Assembly (NCBI GenBank): GCA_020073165.1
Contig: JAIQFP010000004.1
Span: forward strand, 1 to 64,000
Source of the DNA: Terriglobia bacterium
GTDB lineage: Bacteria > Acidobacteriota > Terriglobia > Terriglobales > Acidobacteriaceae
Direction of reading: 5' to 3'
DNA: 64,000 bases
Below the pieces are notes generated by a model. The model was not told the DNA's origin. It searched no databases and saw only the letters and a list, made by a program, of their open reading frames with translations. A program made the position numbers and the translations under genes. Of this stretch, positions 36,475 to 45,733 are shown piece after piece. Numbering within the stretch: position 1 is the stretch's first letter; each line of letters starts with the position of its first letter.

Positions 36475-36900
36475 TCATGGCTTCTTCCCGATGGCGATGT
36501 GATAAGCGTCCGCCACGGCGATGAAGTTGAGCAGGCCCGCGACGATGAGGTACTTGGTGCCGTAATCCGCGGTGGCGTGGGAAATGGCGCCCTGCCCCCA
36601 GTCCATGGCCCGGGTCACGATATACAGGCCACCGGCACCCACATCGCCCACAAACCCGAGGATGTCGAGAATATCGCCGCCATTCGGTTTGTAAACCCGG
36701 CCTTGCATCAGCAACCCGAGGACAAACATCGTCACAATGGATCCCATGAGCAGCAGGCCGCGAATCCAGCGCTTCTGAATGAGGTGGCCGGCGCCGGGAA
36801 TCAGCCAGCCCAAGGCCGGCGCTACCACCGACATCGTCGTGACCGGCGGCGCTGCCGGTTTCGGTGGCTCCTTTGACTTGGTTGTCGAGGAATTCGCCAT
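36475..36900 (-). CDS. Membrane protein, unknown family
   Basis: The 141-aa product has a Pro/Lys-rich cytoplasmic start, then three or four hydrophobic segments: VVAPALGWLIPGAGHLI, IRGLLLMGSIVTMFVLGLLM, and YLIVAGLLNFIAVADAYHIA. The GWLIPGAGHLIQKRWIRGLL stretch resembles the region in TM2-type and related small membrane proteins where a Gly-rich turn precedes a helix. It overlaps the M24 peptidase stop by one base and precedes the 60-aa membrane gene, suggesting an operon of three. No function is proposed. Confidence 0.75.
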   Translation of the reverse strand: MANSSTTKSKEPPKPAAPPVTTMSVVAPALGWLIPGAGHLIQKRWIRGLLLMGSIVTMFVLGLLMQGRVYKPNGGDILDILGFVGDVGAGGLYIVTRAMDWGQGAISHATADYGTKYLIVAGLLNFIAVADAYHIAIGKKP

Positions 36901-38072
36901 CAGATGAGTACGAGCTCACGTTGGATTTTACCGGTTACTTCCGCCGCCTTGGGGCGGACCAGCACGTTTACTTCGCTGCGCACACCGAATTCCGGCAGGT
37001 AAACGCCGGGTTCGATGGAGAAACAGGAATTGGGCAGAATCTGGCGTTCGTCGTGAATCTCCAGGTCGTCCATGTTGGCGCCGTTGGCATGCACGTCGGT
37101 CCCGATGGAATGCCCGGTGCGATGGATGAAATAGTCGCCAAAGCCCGCTTTCTTGATGTGGTCGCGCGTGGCCCGGTCCACTTCCCAGCCGGCAATCCTG
37201 CGGCCTTCAGCAATCGCGCCCAGAACAGTCTTGACCCCGGCGTCGCGCGCCCCGGTGACCACCTTGAAAACGTCGCGCATGCGGTCTGAGGGATTCTGGC
37301 CCACGAACCCGGTCCAGGTGATGTCGTAATAGACGGCTCCGGGCGTGTTTTGTTTCGCCCACACATCGAGCAGGACGAAGTCGCCCTCGCGGATGGGGGC
37401 CGAACTCTCGGCTCGCGGCTCGTAGTGCGGATTGCCGCTGTTGGCGTTGACCGCAACGATGGGCGGATCATCGGTCACCAGGTTTTCGCGCTGGAAGGCC
37501 TCCATGAACCACTGCTGGATCTTGTGCTCGGTCGTGCCTCCGTGCCGGACCCGCCGGCCAATCTCCTGAAAAGCTTCTTCGGTGATGGCGTCGATAGCGT
37601 CGCGGGCAGCGAAGTGCGTTTTGATCTGCTCGTCGGTTAAAGTGGCCTCGAACTGGGCCACCAGGTCGCCGGAACTGACAACGTTCTTGCCCAGGCCGCG
37701 AATCAGCTCGAGCGTGCCGCCATCCACCAATGAAACCGTGAAGACCAGATTGTTCGGCGAATACTGCATGGCGATGTCGCGGTAGGGCGCCAGTACCTTC
37801 TTTATCTGGTCGAACAGTTCCTGCCAGCCGGAGTACAGATACTTAGCGCCGGGCAGGTTGTCGAGGTGGCCGGCTTCAATCTTGTGCACCAGCTTCAGCG
37901 GTTCGCCCTTCGCCGGAATGAGGTAAAACCAGCGGCGGGTGACCATGAGGCCGGCGGGCAATCCCAGGACGCGGTAGGCGATGGGATCGCGATGGTGATG
38001 ATCGTAGAACAGCCAGGCGTCAATGTTGCGTTCGCGCAGGGCAGACTGGATGGCGGCGAGGTTCATGGGCAA
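36900..38072 (-). CDS. M24 family metallopeptidase, Xaa-Pro aminopeptidase type
   Basis: A pita-bread metallopeptidase of 390 aa. The C-terminal domain contains the metal ligands: Asp pair in FVLLDVWAKQN and YYDITWTGFVG, His in HRTGHSIGTDVHANG, Glu in CFSIEPGVYLPEFG and Glu in VRSEVNVLV. The N-terminal creatinase-like domain is short (ALRERNIDAWLFYDHHH). MNLAAIQS two codons in is an alternative start. It would remove N-terminal residues preceding proline. Together with POT and OPT transporters nearby it fits peptide use. Confidence 0.9.
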   Translation of the reverse strand: MPMNLAAIQSALRERNIDAWLFYDHHHRDPIAYRVLGLPAGLMVTRRWFYLIPAKGEPLKLVHKIEAGHLDNLPGAKYLYSGWQELFDQIKKVLAPYRDIAMQYSPNNLVFTVSLVDGGTLELIRGLGKNVVSSGDLVAQFEATLTDEQIKTHFAARDAIDAITEEAFQEIGRRVRHGGTTEHKIQQWFMEAFQRENLVTDDPPIVAVNANSGNPHYEPRAESSAPIREGDFVLLDVWAKQNTPGAVYYDITWTGFVGQNPSDRMRDVFKVVTGARDAGVKTVLGAIAEGRRIAGWEVDRATRDHIKKAGFGDYFIHRTGHSIGTDVHANGANMDDLEIHDERQILPNSCFSIEPGVYLPEFGVRSEVNVLVRPKAAEVTGKIQRELVLI

Positions 38073-38161
38073 TTGACTATTCTAAACAAGGGAAGCGGTT
38101 TAGGCGAATTCACTCTCTCCCGATGGCGGTGCTCTGACGGCAGATCGAACATTCCCTGAGG

Positions 38162-38270
38162 GCGTCATCCCGAGCCGGCGTCAGCCGGTGAGGGACCTCG
38201 CGCGCAGTGCCACGATGCGGCGGTACGCGCAGATGCTTCACCGGCTGGAAGCTGGGTTCAGGATGACAGC
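38162..38270. repeat. REP-beta pair between M24 and AlkD-like genes
   Basis: It opens GGCGTCATCCCGAGCCGGCG with GAGGGACCTCGCGCGCA and closes with GGTTCAGGATGACAGC. On the minus strand its TCATCCTGA supplies the last codons and stop of the DNA alkylation repair gene. Confidence 0.7.
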
Positions 38271-39004
38271 GTGAGTTTGGAGGCGAGGACCCTGGCCCGC
38301 TCTCTGGCTGACAGCGTCTCACACGCTGTGCGCAGGACGAGGCGCGGGGCCTTCGCGCGAATCTTCATCAGGTACGGTACGGTGCGCTTCGCATCCGCTT
38401 TGGCCGTTTCCCGCAGCAGCCAGCCCAGGCCCTTCTGCACCATGTCATCCTGGTCAGAAAGAAGTTGATTCGACAGACGCGTGATTTCGGGAAAAAACAT
38501 TCTCTGACGTGTACCCCGTATCAACGCCACGCACGCCGCCCGGCGATGCCAGCGGTTCCGTGACTTGGCCCAGCGGAAGACTTTGCTGGTGCGTGCAGGC
38601 TTGGCCACGATCATGGGTGCGATCAAGTAGTGCACCAGGGCGTCATGGTCGGCCCAACTGCTGATGCGGGACAGCCACGATCCGAAACGCTTGAACTCAG
38701 AATCTCCCAGTTCCCCGACCACTTTTTCCAGCATCAGGACGGCAAAATTCTTTTCCTCAAGGACCCCACCGGAAAACAATTTGTCCGCTACCTGCACCAG
38801 GAACTCCAAGCCCCTCTCTCGCTCGATGGTCCGGCGAAACCGTACCGCCACCTTGCGTAGCTCCCCCGTGTACCACCCGCGGGATTGGATTTCTTCTTTG
38901 AAGAAGTGCTGGACGCCTTCCGCATGCGGGGCCGAGCCGCCATCCTTTAACACGCGGCGGATGTGGTCGGCAATATAGGCGGGAGTGATTTTGCGTCTGG
39001 GCAT
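38258..39004 (-). CDS. DNA alkylation repair protein, AlkD-like
   Basis: The 248-aa, all-helical protein matches the DNA alkylation repair family (HEAT-like, PF08713), which excises N3- and N7-alkylated purines. Visible: FGSWLSRISSWADHDALVHY, KVFRWAKSRNRWHRRAACVA (the Trp/Arg DNA-contact region) and MVQKGLGWLLRETAKADAKR. Members act on bulky or positively charged lesions. The stop codon falls inside a REP-beta repeat, so the natural C-terminus may have been a few residues different before insertion. It starts just after the POT gene's repeat. Confidence 0.85.
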   Translation of the reverse strand: MPRRKITPAYIADHIRRVLKDGGSAPHAEGVQHFFKEEIQSRGWYTGELRKVAVRFRRTIERERGLEFLVQVADKLFSGGVLEEKNFAVLMLEKVVGELGDSEFKRFGSWLSRISSWADHDALVHYLIAPMIVAKPARTSKVFRWAKSRNRWHRRAACVALIRGTRQRMFFPEITRLSNQLLSDQDDMVQKGLGWLLRETAKADAKRTVPYLMKIRAKAPRLVLRTACETLSARERARVLASKLTLSS

Positions 39005-39009
39005 GTGAA

Positions 39010-39056
39010 TGTGAGTAGTCAGGAGTCAGCATCTGACTACTGACTACCGACCCTGA
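39010..39056. repeat. Heptad hairpin, KAGTCRG type (AlkD-POT spacer)
   Basis: GAGTAGTCAGGAGTCAGC and CTGACTACTGACTACCGACC form the arms with almost no loop. The last four codons and the TAG stop of the POT gene (minus strand GTCGGTAGTCAGTAG) lie inside it. Confidence 0.8.
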
Positions 39057-40422
39057 CCGTTCTGTCATAGATCCAAAGCAGTGCCGCAGTAACCACGCCC
39101 ACGCCCGTGACGACCCACCACATACGCTCAGGCTGGTGGGTGACTTCACCAAAGTGATGGGCAAGCGTCCCGCCGAACCAGCCGCCGATCAGCGACCCGA
39201 TTCCGATGGGCAGAAACGCAAAGCCCATGTAGGTACCCTGCTGGCCCGGAGGCGCAAGGCGGGAAATGTATTCGTAGTAGCGCGGAGACTGGATAATCTC
39301 GCCCAGAGCGAGGACAAACAGCGACAGCACCGCGCCCCACATCGTCGGCCGGAAAGCGAGGATCAGCCATGAAGCGGATGTGATCAACGTGCCCAATATG
39401 ACCGCTTGAAACGCGGAAATTTTGCGCGTCAGGAGGTTTACCAAGAGGGTAAGACAGATTACAGTTGCACCATCGGTGACAAGAAGGAACTCGACGTTAG
39501 CGTGGGGGTTGATGTACCCGTGGAGGTAGCCCGGCAAACTGATGTACTGCTGCCAGAACACAACCCAGTAGCCGGTAAACAGTACCAGAAACCACATGAA
39601 CCGGCTGATGCCGGCCAGCACCAGTAACAGGAGCCCGACCCAGATCCACCAAGGCACGGTGAACGGATAGAGCCACGCCGCGATGCTCAGCAGCAGGGCA
39701 ATGCCCAACACCGGCAAGACCAGCCGAGCATTCCCGACAACCACGCAGAAATTCCGGGCGACAGTCGCGATCGAAGGCGGAGGTGCATCACCGCTTTTGC
39801 GCGGCTCACGGAAGAAAAACAGGACCACGAAAAACATGGCGAAGACGCTGAGCGCCGCCACTCGGTACACTTTCTCGACGCCCAGGTGGCGATGTGCCCA
39901 GCCAGCAATGAGGGGGCCCAGAGCTCCACCAATGTTGACCATGGTGTAGTAGATCGAATAGCCGATGGAGCGGACGTTTTCCTTGGAAGCGCGCGCCGTG
40001 GTGCCGACCACGCAAGGCTTCACCAACGAGATGCCGAGTGCGGGCAGGGCAAGAATGCAACCGACAAACAGGCCAATTGGCACGGCATTACGCACGGGCG
40101 CGAGCCAGGGCGCGCCGATGGAGCCGATCAGGAAATAGGCGGCCGCCAGGATCAGGTATGCCATCGAAAGGGCGCGGCGGAAGCCCATGCGGTCGGCGGC
40201 AGCTCCGCCAAAGATGGCGAGAAACCAGACCATCCCGCCGAAGATGCCTGTCAGCGCCCCGGTCTGCTCAGTGGAGAAATTGAGCCTCTCCTGCAGGTAC
40301 AGGGCAAGCGAAGCAAAAGCCCCGTAGTAGGAGAGCCGCTCGAAGATTTCCGTGATGTTGGCGACCCAGAAGGGCCGCTCGAAGCCGGTGCGAATCTCGT
40401 GAAAGCGTTCGGAAAAGGTCAA
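39037..40422 (-). CDS. POT/PTR family peptide transporter
   Basis: A proton-coupled oligopeptide carrier of the MFS fold, 461 aa, about 12-14 helices. The POT hallmark is seen as EIFERLSYYGAFASLALYLQ (ExxERxxYYG type), with GGAAADRMGFRRALSMAYLI as the loop 2-3 motif. The terminal segment APPGQQGTYMGFAFLPIGIG corresponds to the conserved PTR2 region. Substrate would be di- or tripeptides. The last residues are encoded by the intergenic repeat. It may act with the neighbouring M24 peptidase and OPT transporter. Confidence 0.88.
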   Translation of the reverse strand: MTFSERFHEIRTGFERPFWVANITEIFERLSYYGAFASLALYLQERLNFSTEQTGALTGIFGGMVWFLAIFGGAAADRMGFRRALSMAYLILAAAYFLIGSIGAPWLAPVRNAVPIGLFVGCILALPALGISLVKPCVVGTTARASKENVRSIGYSIYYTMVNIGGALGPLIAGWAHRHLGVEKVYRVAALSVFAMFFVVLFFFREPRKSGDAPPPSIATVARNFCVVVGNARLVLPVLGIALLLSIAAWLYPFTVPWWIWVGLLLLVLAGISRFMWFLVLFTGYWVVFWQQYISLPGYLHGYINPHANVEFLLVTDGATVICLTLLVNLLTRKISAFQAVILGTLITSASWLILAFRPTMWGAVLSLFVLALGEIIQSPRYYEYISRLAPPGQQGTYMGFAFLPIGIGSLIGGWFGGTLAHHFGEVTHQPERMWWVVTGVGVVTAALLWIYDRTVRVGSQ

Positions 40423-40438
40423 GCGCGGCTCCTGAGGC

Positions 40439-40726
40439 TCAGATGCCTAACCGCTGACGCACTTCTTCGGCCGACAACCCCACGACCCGAATCAATTTCT
40501 TGCGGCTGGTCTGGCCGGCAGCAATAGTAATTGAGGATCGCGGCACCTTCAAAAGATTTGCGAGGAATTCGATACAGGCCTGGTTGGCCTTGCCTTCGAC
40601 GGGAGGCGCAGTCAGAGCGAGTTTGAGGGCGTCACCCAGTTCACCGGTGATGGCATTCTTCTTGGCGCGGGGGTGAACTTTGACGGAGAAGGTGGCGCCG
40701 GCGATGGTTTCATGGATGGGGATCAT
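40439..40726 (-). CDS. DUF167 (YggU-like) protein
   Basis: The family is a small alpha/beta protein of unknown function, often next to yggS. The 95-aa product shows FSVKVHPRAKKNAITGEL, ALKLALTAPPVEGKANQACI and KVPRSSITIAAGQTSRKKLI, the YggU core. The start is taken at ATG 40726. A longer reading frame continues upstream but is translated from a REP-beta repeat (KVLRFAQDD) and is rejected. yggS lies 134 bp upstream on the same strand. Confidence 0.9.
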   Translation of the reverse strand: MIPIHETIAGATFSVKVHPRAKKNAITGELGDALKLALTAPPVEGKANQACIEFLANLLKVPRSSITIAAGQTSRKKLIRVVGLSAEEVRQRLGI

Positions 40727-40738
40727 GTTGTTTATGAC

Positions 40739-40840
40739 GGCGTCATCCTGAGCGAAGCGAAGGACCTTGCGCGCATCGGCGTCACTGACTGCGCTCGGCA
40801 GGTCCTTCGGCGGGCTAACGCCCACCTCAGGATGACGTCA
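40739..40840. repeat. REP-beta pair (yggU-yggS spacer)
   Basis: The left unit is CGTCATCCTGAGCGAAGCG with AAGGACCTTGCGCGCA; the right unit is GGTCCTTCGGCGGGCTAAC and CTCAGGATGACGTC, inverted. The two arms can pair across about 40 bp. Confidence 0.8.
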
Positions 40841-40859
40841 AAGGCGGACAACGCGTCGG

Positions 40860-41564
40860 TCAAGCGGGCACCCTTTCCCCGAAAATCGCCGTCCCCACCC
40901 GCACACAAGTCGAGCCTTCTTCGATCGCCATTTCAAAATCGTGCGACATGCCCATGGAAAGCACGTCCATGCGGACTGCCGGTAGCGCTCGGGCGGCGAT
41001 CTGATCGCGAAGCCGCCGCAGCTTTTGGAAACACGGCCGCGCCTGCTGCGGGTCTTCGGTGAAGGGAGGGATCGTCATCAGGCCGCGGATTTCTAGGCGC
41101 TGCAATTGCGGCGCTGCCTGGAGAATGTCTTCCAGTTCGTGTGAATCGGGGGCCACGCCGCTTTTTGCGACTTCTCCGCCAACATTGACTTCCAGCAGCA
41201 CGGCCATTCTCTTTTCGAACAGCTGGGCGGAGTCGTTCAGCTTATGCGCCAGGCGCAGGGAGTCCACCGAGTCCACGGCGGCGAAAAACTCTGCGGCTTT
41301 GGCGGTCTTGTTGGTTTGCAGGTGGCCGATCATGTGCCACTCGGCGTCCGCCAAATCGCGCAGCAACTCTGCCTTGTCGGCGAAGTCCCGCACGCGATTC
41401 TCGCCGAAGATGCGAATCCCGGCGTTGTAGGCTTCGCGGATGCGTTCCGGTGGCACCGTCTTGGTCACCGCCATCAGCGAAATTTCCTCAGGGTTACGTC
41501 CGGCGCGACGGGCGGCAGCGCCGATGCGCTCGCGGACCCGGGCGATGTTTTCGGCGATGGACAT
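40860..41564 (-). CDS. yggS: PLP homeostasis protein, YggS-like
   Basis: YggS is a fold type III alanine-racemase-like protein that binds pyridoxal phosphate without catalysis and controls B6 homeostasis. The motif SLMAVTKTVPPERIREAYNA carries the PLP lysine (VTK), followed by FGENRVRDFADK, WHMIGHLQTNK and the C-terminal LSMGMSHDFEMAIEEGSTCV RVG pattern. The length of 234 aa is normal. It forms a pair with yggU downstream. Confidence 0.95.
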   Translation of the reverse strand: MSIAENIARVRERIGAAARRAGRNPEEISLMAVTKTVPPERIREAYNAGIRIFGENRVRDFADKAELLRDLADAEWHMIGHLQTNKTAKAAEFFAAVDSVDSLRLAHKLNDSAQLFEKRMAVLLEVNVGGEVAKSGVAPDSHELEDILQAAPQLQRLEIRGLMTIPPFTEDPQQARPCFQKLRRLRDQIAARALPAVRMDVLSMGMSHDFEMAIEEGSTCVRVGTAIFGERVPA

Positions 41565-41572
41565 CTAAATTC

Positions 41573-41642
41573 ACCACAGAGGGCACGAAGGTTCACAAAG
41601 AATATAAGAGATCCCTCGTGTTCCTTCGTGCCCTTTGTGGTT
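41573..41642. repeat. CCACAGAGGGCACGAAGG inverted repeat
   Basis: CCACAGAGGGCACGAAGG is followed by GTTCACAAAG and a loop, then CTTCGTGCCCTTTGTGG. The arms match over about 17 bp. It lies between the stop of the OPT gene and yggS and is a third kind of palindromic repeat. Confidence 0.75.
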
Positions 41643-41648
41643 CAAGTC

Positions 41649-43709
41649 TTACATAATCGCCGTTGGCGGCGCCGGATCCTCGGGCCTGCCGGCATTGGCC
41701 AGCGGTACGCGCACCATGGCAAGTATGATGACCACCAGCGCGATCAGGGAAACCACGAAGGGGACGGTCCACTTGAACAGGGTGACGTCGTGGCCGGTGC
41801 CCACCAGGCCTGCGATCACCAGGCCGCACAGTGCTTCCCCGGCGATCAGCCCGGAAGCGGTCAACACGCCGGCGTTATCCACGCGTGCCTTCTGGGCGTC
41901 GTTGTAGCCGCGCTTATCACGCAGTTTGTCGGTCACCCAGCGAATGATGCCGCCCACAAAAATAGCGGACGTGGTGCCCAGCGGCAGATACATGCCCACC
42001 GCAAACAGCATGACGCTTTTCACTTCGACCAGGATCGCGGCAAAACCCAGCAGGATGCCCACGATCACCAATGGCCAGGCCATGTCACCGCCCACAATGC
42101 CCTTGGAGAGCATGGCCATCAGTCCAGCTTGTGGCGCAGGCAGGGCTGCGGTGCCGAAGTGATAAGCCTTGTCCAGAACCGCCAGCGGGACGAACAGCAC
42201 CAGCGAGGCAACCACTATGCCGAACAAATCGCCAATCTGCATCTTCGCCGGTGTGCCGCCCAAGATGTGGCCGACCTTAAGATCTTGCAGCATCTCGCCG
42301 GCAACGGCGGAGGAAACGCAAACCACGGCTGCTACTCCCAGCACGGCGGCCACACCACCGGTCCCGGAAACTCCCAGCGCGACCATCAGAAGCGCTGCCA
42401 CTACCAGCGTACAAAGTGTCAGGCCCGACACCGGATTATTTGAGGATCCGATCAACCCGACCAGGTTCCCAGACACGGCCGCGAAGAAGAATCCCAGGAT
42501 GACCATGACGACGGCGGCCACCACCGCGCCGGTCAGCACCTGCGATCCCGCCAGGTTCCCGGTGCCCGCGATGAAGTAGTGGTAGAGAAGAATCATGGCT
42601 ACCAGCACGGCTCCTACGCCGGCGAACACGACCTTCGCATTCAGGTCGCGTTCCGTGCGGTTGGTGACGGCGTGCGCGGCGGCGGACTTCTTCAGGTCGG
42701 ACACGGCACGCTTCATGCCGATGCCCAACTGCTTGCGCATCCGGAACAGGGTGTAAGAAGCTCCCACCAACATTCCGCCCACCGCGATGGGACGCACGAT
42801 GGAAAAGTAAATGGCTCCCGCCAGCAGGTCCCACGACAGGGTCTGCCCCGCGGGAAGGCTGGCTTGGATGTAGGGCCCGACAGTGAAAGTTAGCAGTGGA
42901 ACCAGTAGGCCCCAAGCGAGCACGCCCCCGGCAAAATTCAACGCCGCCAGCCGCGGTCCGATAATGTAACCCACTCCGAGGTAGGCCGGGCTGATGTCGG
43001 GCGCATTAAACAGAGTTGCGCCCCCGGTTATGGTGGTCGCGACATTGGGATTGGTGCCCGTGCGCAGCAGCAATTTCTTCCCCAGATTACCGATGGTCAC
43101 GTGGAAGGTATTGCTTGGGTTGAAGACGTTGATCGCGCCCAGCAGGTACATGAGACCACCGAAGCCCATGTTGGCGAACAGAATCTTGGCCGCGCGGGAG
43201 CCCTGCTGTCCGGCCTTATGGATTTCTGAGGCAGCTACAGATTCGGGGAAAGGAAGCTCAGGATCTTCCACCATCACGCGCCGCAGCAGCGTCACAAAGA
43301 GGATGCCCAGAGTTCCTCCGATTACCATCAGCGCAACCGATTCCCAATATTTGTCAGCGGTGAGACCGGTCCACAAGCCCGCCATGACGAAGGCAGGAAT
43401 GGTGAACACCGCGCCTGCTGCGACTGACTCGCCGATCGAGCCCACGGTTCGGGCGATGTTCTCCTCGAGAAGGGAGCCCTTCATCAAACGCAGGAGTGCC
43501 ATGCCAATCACCGCCGCCGGATAGGTGGCGGCGATGGTCATTCCAGCGCGCAGGCCCAGGTAGGCGTTAGCTGAACCCAGGATGGCGGTCAAGAACAGGC
43601 CAATCAGCACGGCCCGGAAGGTGAACTCCTTCATCTCCATGGTTTCGGGTACATAAGGCCGGTATTTCTTTTGGCCCTCTGCGGGCTTGACGGCGGTTGG
43701 TGTGCTCAT
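41649..43709 (-). CDS. OPT family oligopeptide transporter
   Basis: The 686-aa protein has about 15 hydrophobic segments and matches the oligopeptide transporter (OPT) superfamily. Signatures include the GSANAYLGLRAGMTIAATYP start, ARTVGSIGESVAAGAVFTIP, and FNAPDISPAYLGVGYIIGPR. The SSNNPVSGLTLCTLVVAALL segment is the NPxSG-like motif of the family. Bacterial OPT members carry peptides or metal chelates; the substrate here is open. It stands alone, flanked by repeats. Confidence 0.9.
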   Translation of the reverse strand: MSTPTAVKPAEGQKKYRPYVPETMEMKEFTFRAVLIGLFLTAILGSANAYLGLRAGMTIAATYPAAVIGMALLRLMKGSLLEENIARTVGSIGESVAAGAVFTIPAFVMAGLWTGLTADKYWESVALMVIGGTLGILFVTLLRRVMVEDPELPFPESVAASEIHKAGQQGSRAAKILFANMGFGGLMYLLGAINVFNPSNTFHVTIGNLGKKLLLRTGTNPNVATTITGGATLFNAPDISPAYLGVGYIIGPRLAALNFAGGVLAWGLLVPLLTFTVGPYIQASLPAGQTLSWDLLAGAIYFSIVRPIAVGGMLVGASYTLFRMRKQLGIGMKRAVSDLKKSAAAHAVTNRTERDLNAKVVFAGVGAVLVAMILLYHYFIAGTGNLAGSQVLTGAVVAAVVMVILGFFFAAVSGNLVGLIGSSNNPVSGLTLCTLVVAALLMVALGVSGTGGVAAVLGVAAVVCVSSAVAGEMLQDLKVGHILGGTPAKMQIGDLFGIVVASLVLFVPLAVLDKAYHFGTAALPAPQAGLMAMLSKGIVGGDMAWPLVIVGILLGFAAILVEVKSVMLFAVGMYLPLGTTSAIFVGGIIRWVTDKLRDKRGYNDAQKARVDNAGVLTASGLIAGEALCGLVIAGLVGTGHDVTLFKWTVPFVVSLIALVVIILAMVRVPLANAGRPEDPAPPTAIM

Positions 43710-43898
43710 GAGTAAGATCCTCGCGATCAGCGCTTTAATGATAGGACGAGACGGCGCACGTTAGCATGCGGGCTGCCTGCTTTACAAGTACACCCCGTGT
43801 TTTTAGTGAGATGCGCAACTTCTGCGGCTCGTTTGGGTTTGGTATATGCTTATACGCACCAATCCTTTCTCTGGCCGCACTTCCGAGGTGTGCCACCC

Positions 43899-44108
43899 AT
43901 GCTGTCCAGGGCGTTTCAGTGTCGTGACTGTGGCGGTCTTGCGGGGTACCGCTCCCGTCGCCGGAACTTTGTCGAAAAATACCTCCTGCCGTTGTTGTTG
44001 TTGCGGCCGGTGCGCTGCGGAGATTGTTTCCGGCGGAGCTATCGTCTGATCCTCGTGCCGGTGCGGGAGCGCAACGAACCGGGTGTGACGGACAGCGCCG
44101 CCGCCTAG
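43899..44108 (+). CDS. Small CxxC-CxxC protein, 69 aa
   Basis: A short protein with two CxxC pairs, FQCRDCGGLAGYRSRRRNF and RPVRCGDCFRRSYRLI, that could form a zinc ribbon. Between them is a hydrophobic LLPLLLLRP segment. I do not recognise the family. The start is uncertain: GTG at 43890 and an earlier open frame exist, but ATG 43899 begins right at the first conserved-looking part. It precedes comF on the same strand and is read from the same direction. Confidence 0.6.
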   Translation: MLSRAFQCRDCGGLAGYRSRRRNFVEKYLLPLLLLRPVRCGDCFRRSYRLILVPVRERNEPGVTDSAAA

Positions 44109-44122
44109 ACACCTGGCTTGCG

Positions 44123-44151
44123 TTGCGTGCGGCGTACCGGGCCGTTATACT
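44123..44151 (+). promoter_or_regulatory. Predicted promoter of comF
   Basis: TTGCGT and TATACT are separated by 17 bp. The -10 box matches five of six consensus bases. Transcription would begin near 44158, giving a leader of about 65 nt. Confidence 0.45.
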
Positions 44152-44222
44152 GAAACAGATTCGTCCCGGTTGGAGCCCCCGTAGCCCTGCCTGGACGAGG
44201 GAGGCTCGTCTTCAGCAGTAGT

Positions 44223-45119
44223 ATGCCCCCAACTCGGGCCACTGGGACCAAAGAAACCAAGGATTTGGCGAATCAAAGTTCGTTGGTCTCCTGGGTGGGC
44301 GGTCTTGCGGATAGCCTGTTTGCCACCCTGTTCCCCTCCGATTGCCGTCTCTGCGGCGCTCCTCTGGTGAATATTTCGCGCCTGCCGGTCTGCGAGGAAT
44401 GCCTTTCCGCCATGCGCCCGATTGCGGGCGGAGTATGTTCCATCTGCGGGGAGCGACTGGTGAGTCCGTATGCGTTCTCGGGAGAGCATGGCGAGGCCCG
44501 GTGCGGGCTATGCCGCCGGATGGAGCCGGTATTCACCCGAGCTGCCGCCTACGGTAGTTACGATGGTGGGTTGCGCGAACTCATCCATTTATTGAAATAT
44601 GAACAGGTGCGGCCTGCGGCCAATGTGCTGGGACGCATGCTGGCGGAAGTGATCGCCGGCCTGGAAACGGGTTTCGGCAAGGATGCGGTTGTGGTAGTAC
44701 CGGTGCCTTTGCACGCGCGCAAACTGCGCCAACGGGGATTCAACCAATCGCAGCTGATCGCGCAGGCTGCGCTTAAGCTCAGACAGGCGGACGGAAAACT
44801 CGCGCTGAACGCCGAGGTTCTGGAACGCCAGCGGCAAACGCAGTCGCAGATCGGATTAACACGCCATCAGCGGCGGGAAAACATGCGCGGCGCGTTTGTG
44901 GTGGCCAAGCCGGACGAGGTGGCGGGACGCGAGGTTCTACTGGTGGACGATGTACTTACCACCGGGACAACAGCGTCGGAATGCGCGCGAGTTCTGCGGC
45001 GGGCAGGCGCCGCGAAGGTTTGGGTAGCTACAGTGGCGCGCACGCTGAAACACGAAGCTACCCTGGCCAAGCCGCAAGAGGACGCAGAAGCCGACAAGGC
45101 CATGGCGGCTTTCGGGTAA
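44223..45119 (+). CDS. comF: ComF family phosphoribosyltransferase-like protein
   Basis: ComF proteins have an N-terminal zinc-finger-like part and a phosphoribosyltransferase domain and take part in DNA uptake in competent bacteria. Cysteine pairs occur at [20 protein letters not shown] and CGLCRR. The PRT domain has [20 protein letters not shown], and its PRPP-type loop [17 protein letters not shown]. Length 298 aa includes about 15 extra residues at the start. The remaining competence genes are not in the window, so the role is open. Confidence 0.9.
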   Translation: MPPTRATGTKETKDLANQSSLVSWVGGLADSLFATLFPSDCRLCGAPLVNISRLPVCEECLSAMRPIAGGVCSICGERLVSPYAFSGEHGEARCGLCRRMEPVFTRAAAYGSYDGGLRELIHLLKYEQVRPAANVLGRMLAEVIAGLETGFGKDAVVVVPVPLHARKLRQRGFNQSQLIAQAALKLRQADGKLALNAEVLERQRQTQSQIGLTRHQRRENMRGAFVVAKPDEVAGREVLLVDDVLTTGTTASECARVLRRAGAAKVWVATVARTLKHEATLAKPQEDAEADKAMAAFG

Positions 45120-45133
45120 GAGAAGCAGCTACT

Positions 45134-45733
45134 ATGTCGGGCAATTGGCACAATTCGGCAGGCAATGGCCGGCACCTGATGCCGCCGATGCTGGCTATGC
45201 ACCAGGACGGTGATGGCCATGCCTTGCACGCGCCGGTGCTGGTGCTGAACGCGTCCTACGAGCCGATCAACGTGTGCGCGGCGCGGCGTGCCATCGTGCT
45301 GGTGCTGAAGGGCGTCGCCATGACCGAGGAAGAAAACGGGCACTTTCTGCATGCCGCCCGCCTGGCGCTGCGTGTGCCCTCGGTGATACGCCTGCTGGAG
45401 TACCGGCGCATCCCGCACCAGACGCGGGCGCTCTCGCGCAAGAACATTCTGTTACGCGACCGCAACACCTGCCAGTACTGCGCCGAAGTTCTGCCTTCCG
45501 GCGAGCTGACGCTCGACCACGTCGTGCCCCGCTCCCGCGGGGGCGCTTCCACCTGGGAGAACCTGGTGGCCTGCTGCCATTCCTGCAACCGGCAGAAGGG
45601 CAACCAGCTTCCCGCCGAAGCCGACATGCGGCTGATGCGCGAACCTCGCGCCTTCAACCTTCACACCAGCCGCCACATCATGAGGCTGATGGGCCGGTCG
45701 GATGATAAGTGGCGGAAGTATTTGTTCTACTGA
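45134..45733 (+). CDS. HNH endonuclease
   Basis: A 199-aa HNH nuclease of the widespread stand-alone type. The N-terminal part ([20 protein letters not shown] and LVLKGVAM) is the usual partner domain, and the HNH core is [20 protein letters not shown] then [26 protein letters not shown], with two CxxC pairs binding zinc. The longer upstream frame overlaps comF and is not needed. It follows comF by 14 bp. Activity and target are not known; such proteins are often housekeeping-like in Acidobacteriota and Actinobacteria. Confidence 0.9.
   Translation: MSGNWHNSAGNGRHLMPPMLAMHQDGDGHALHAPVLVLNASYEPINVCAARRAIVLVLKGVAMTEEENGHFLHAARLALRVPSVIRLLEYRRIPHQTRALSRKNILLRDRNTCQYCAEVLPSGELTLDHVVPRSRGGASTWENLVACCHSCNRQKGNQLPAEADMRLMREPRAFNLHTSRHIMRLMGRSDDKWRKYLFY

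Noticed and set aside
40727-40825. Longer N-terminus for the YggU-like gene
   Set aside because: The extra residues are translated REP-beta sequence (KVLRFAQDD) and not part of the family.
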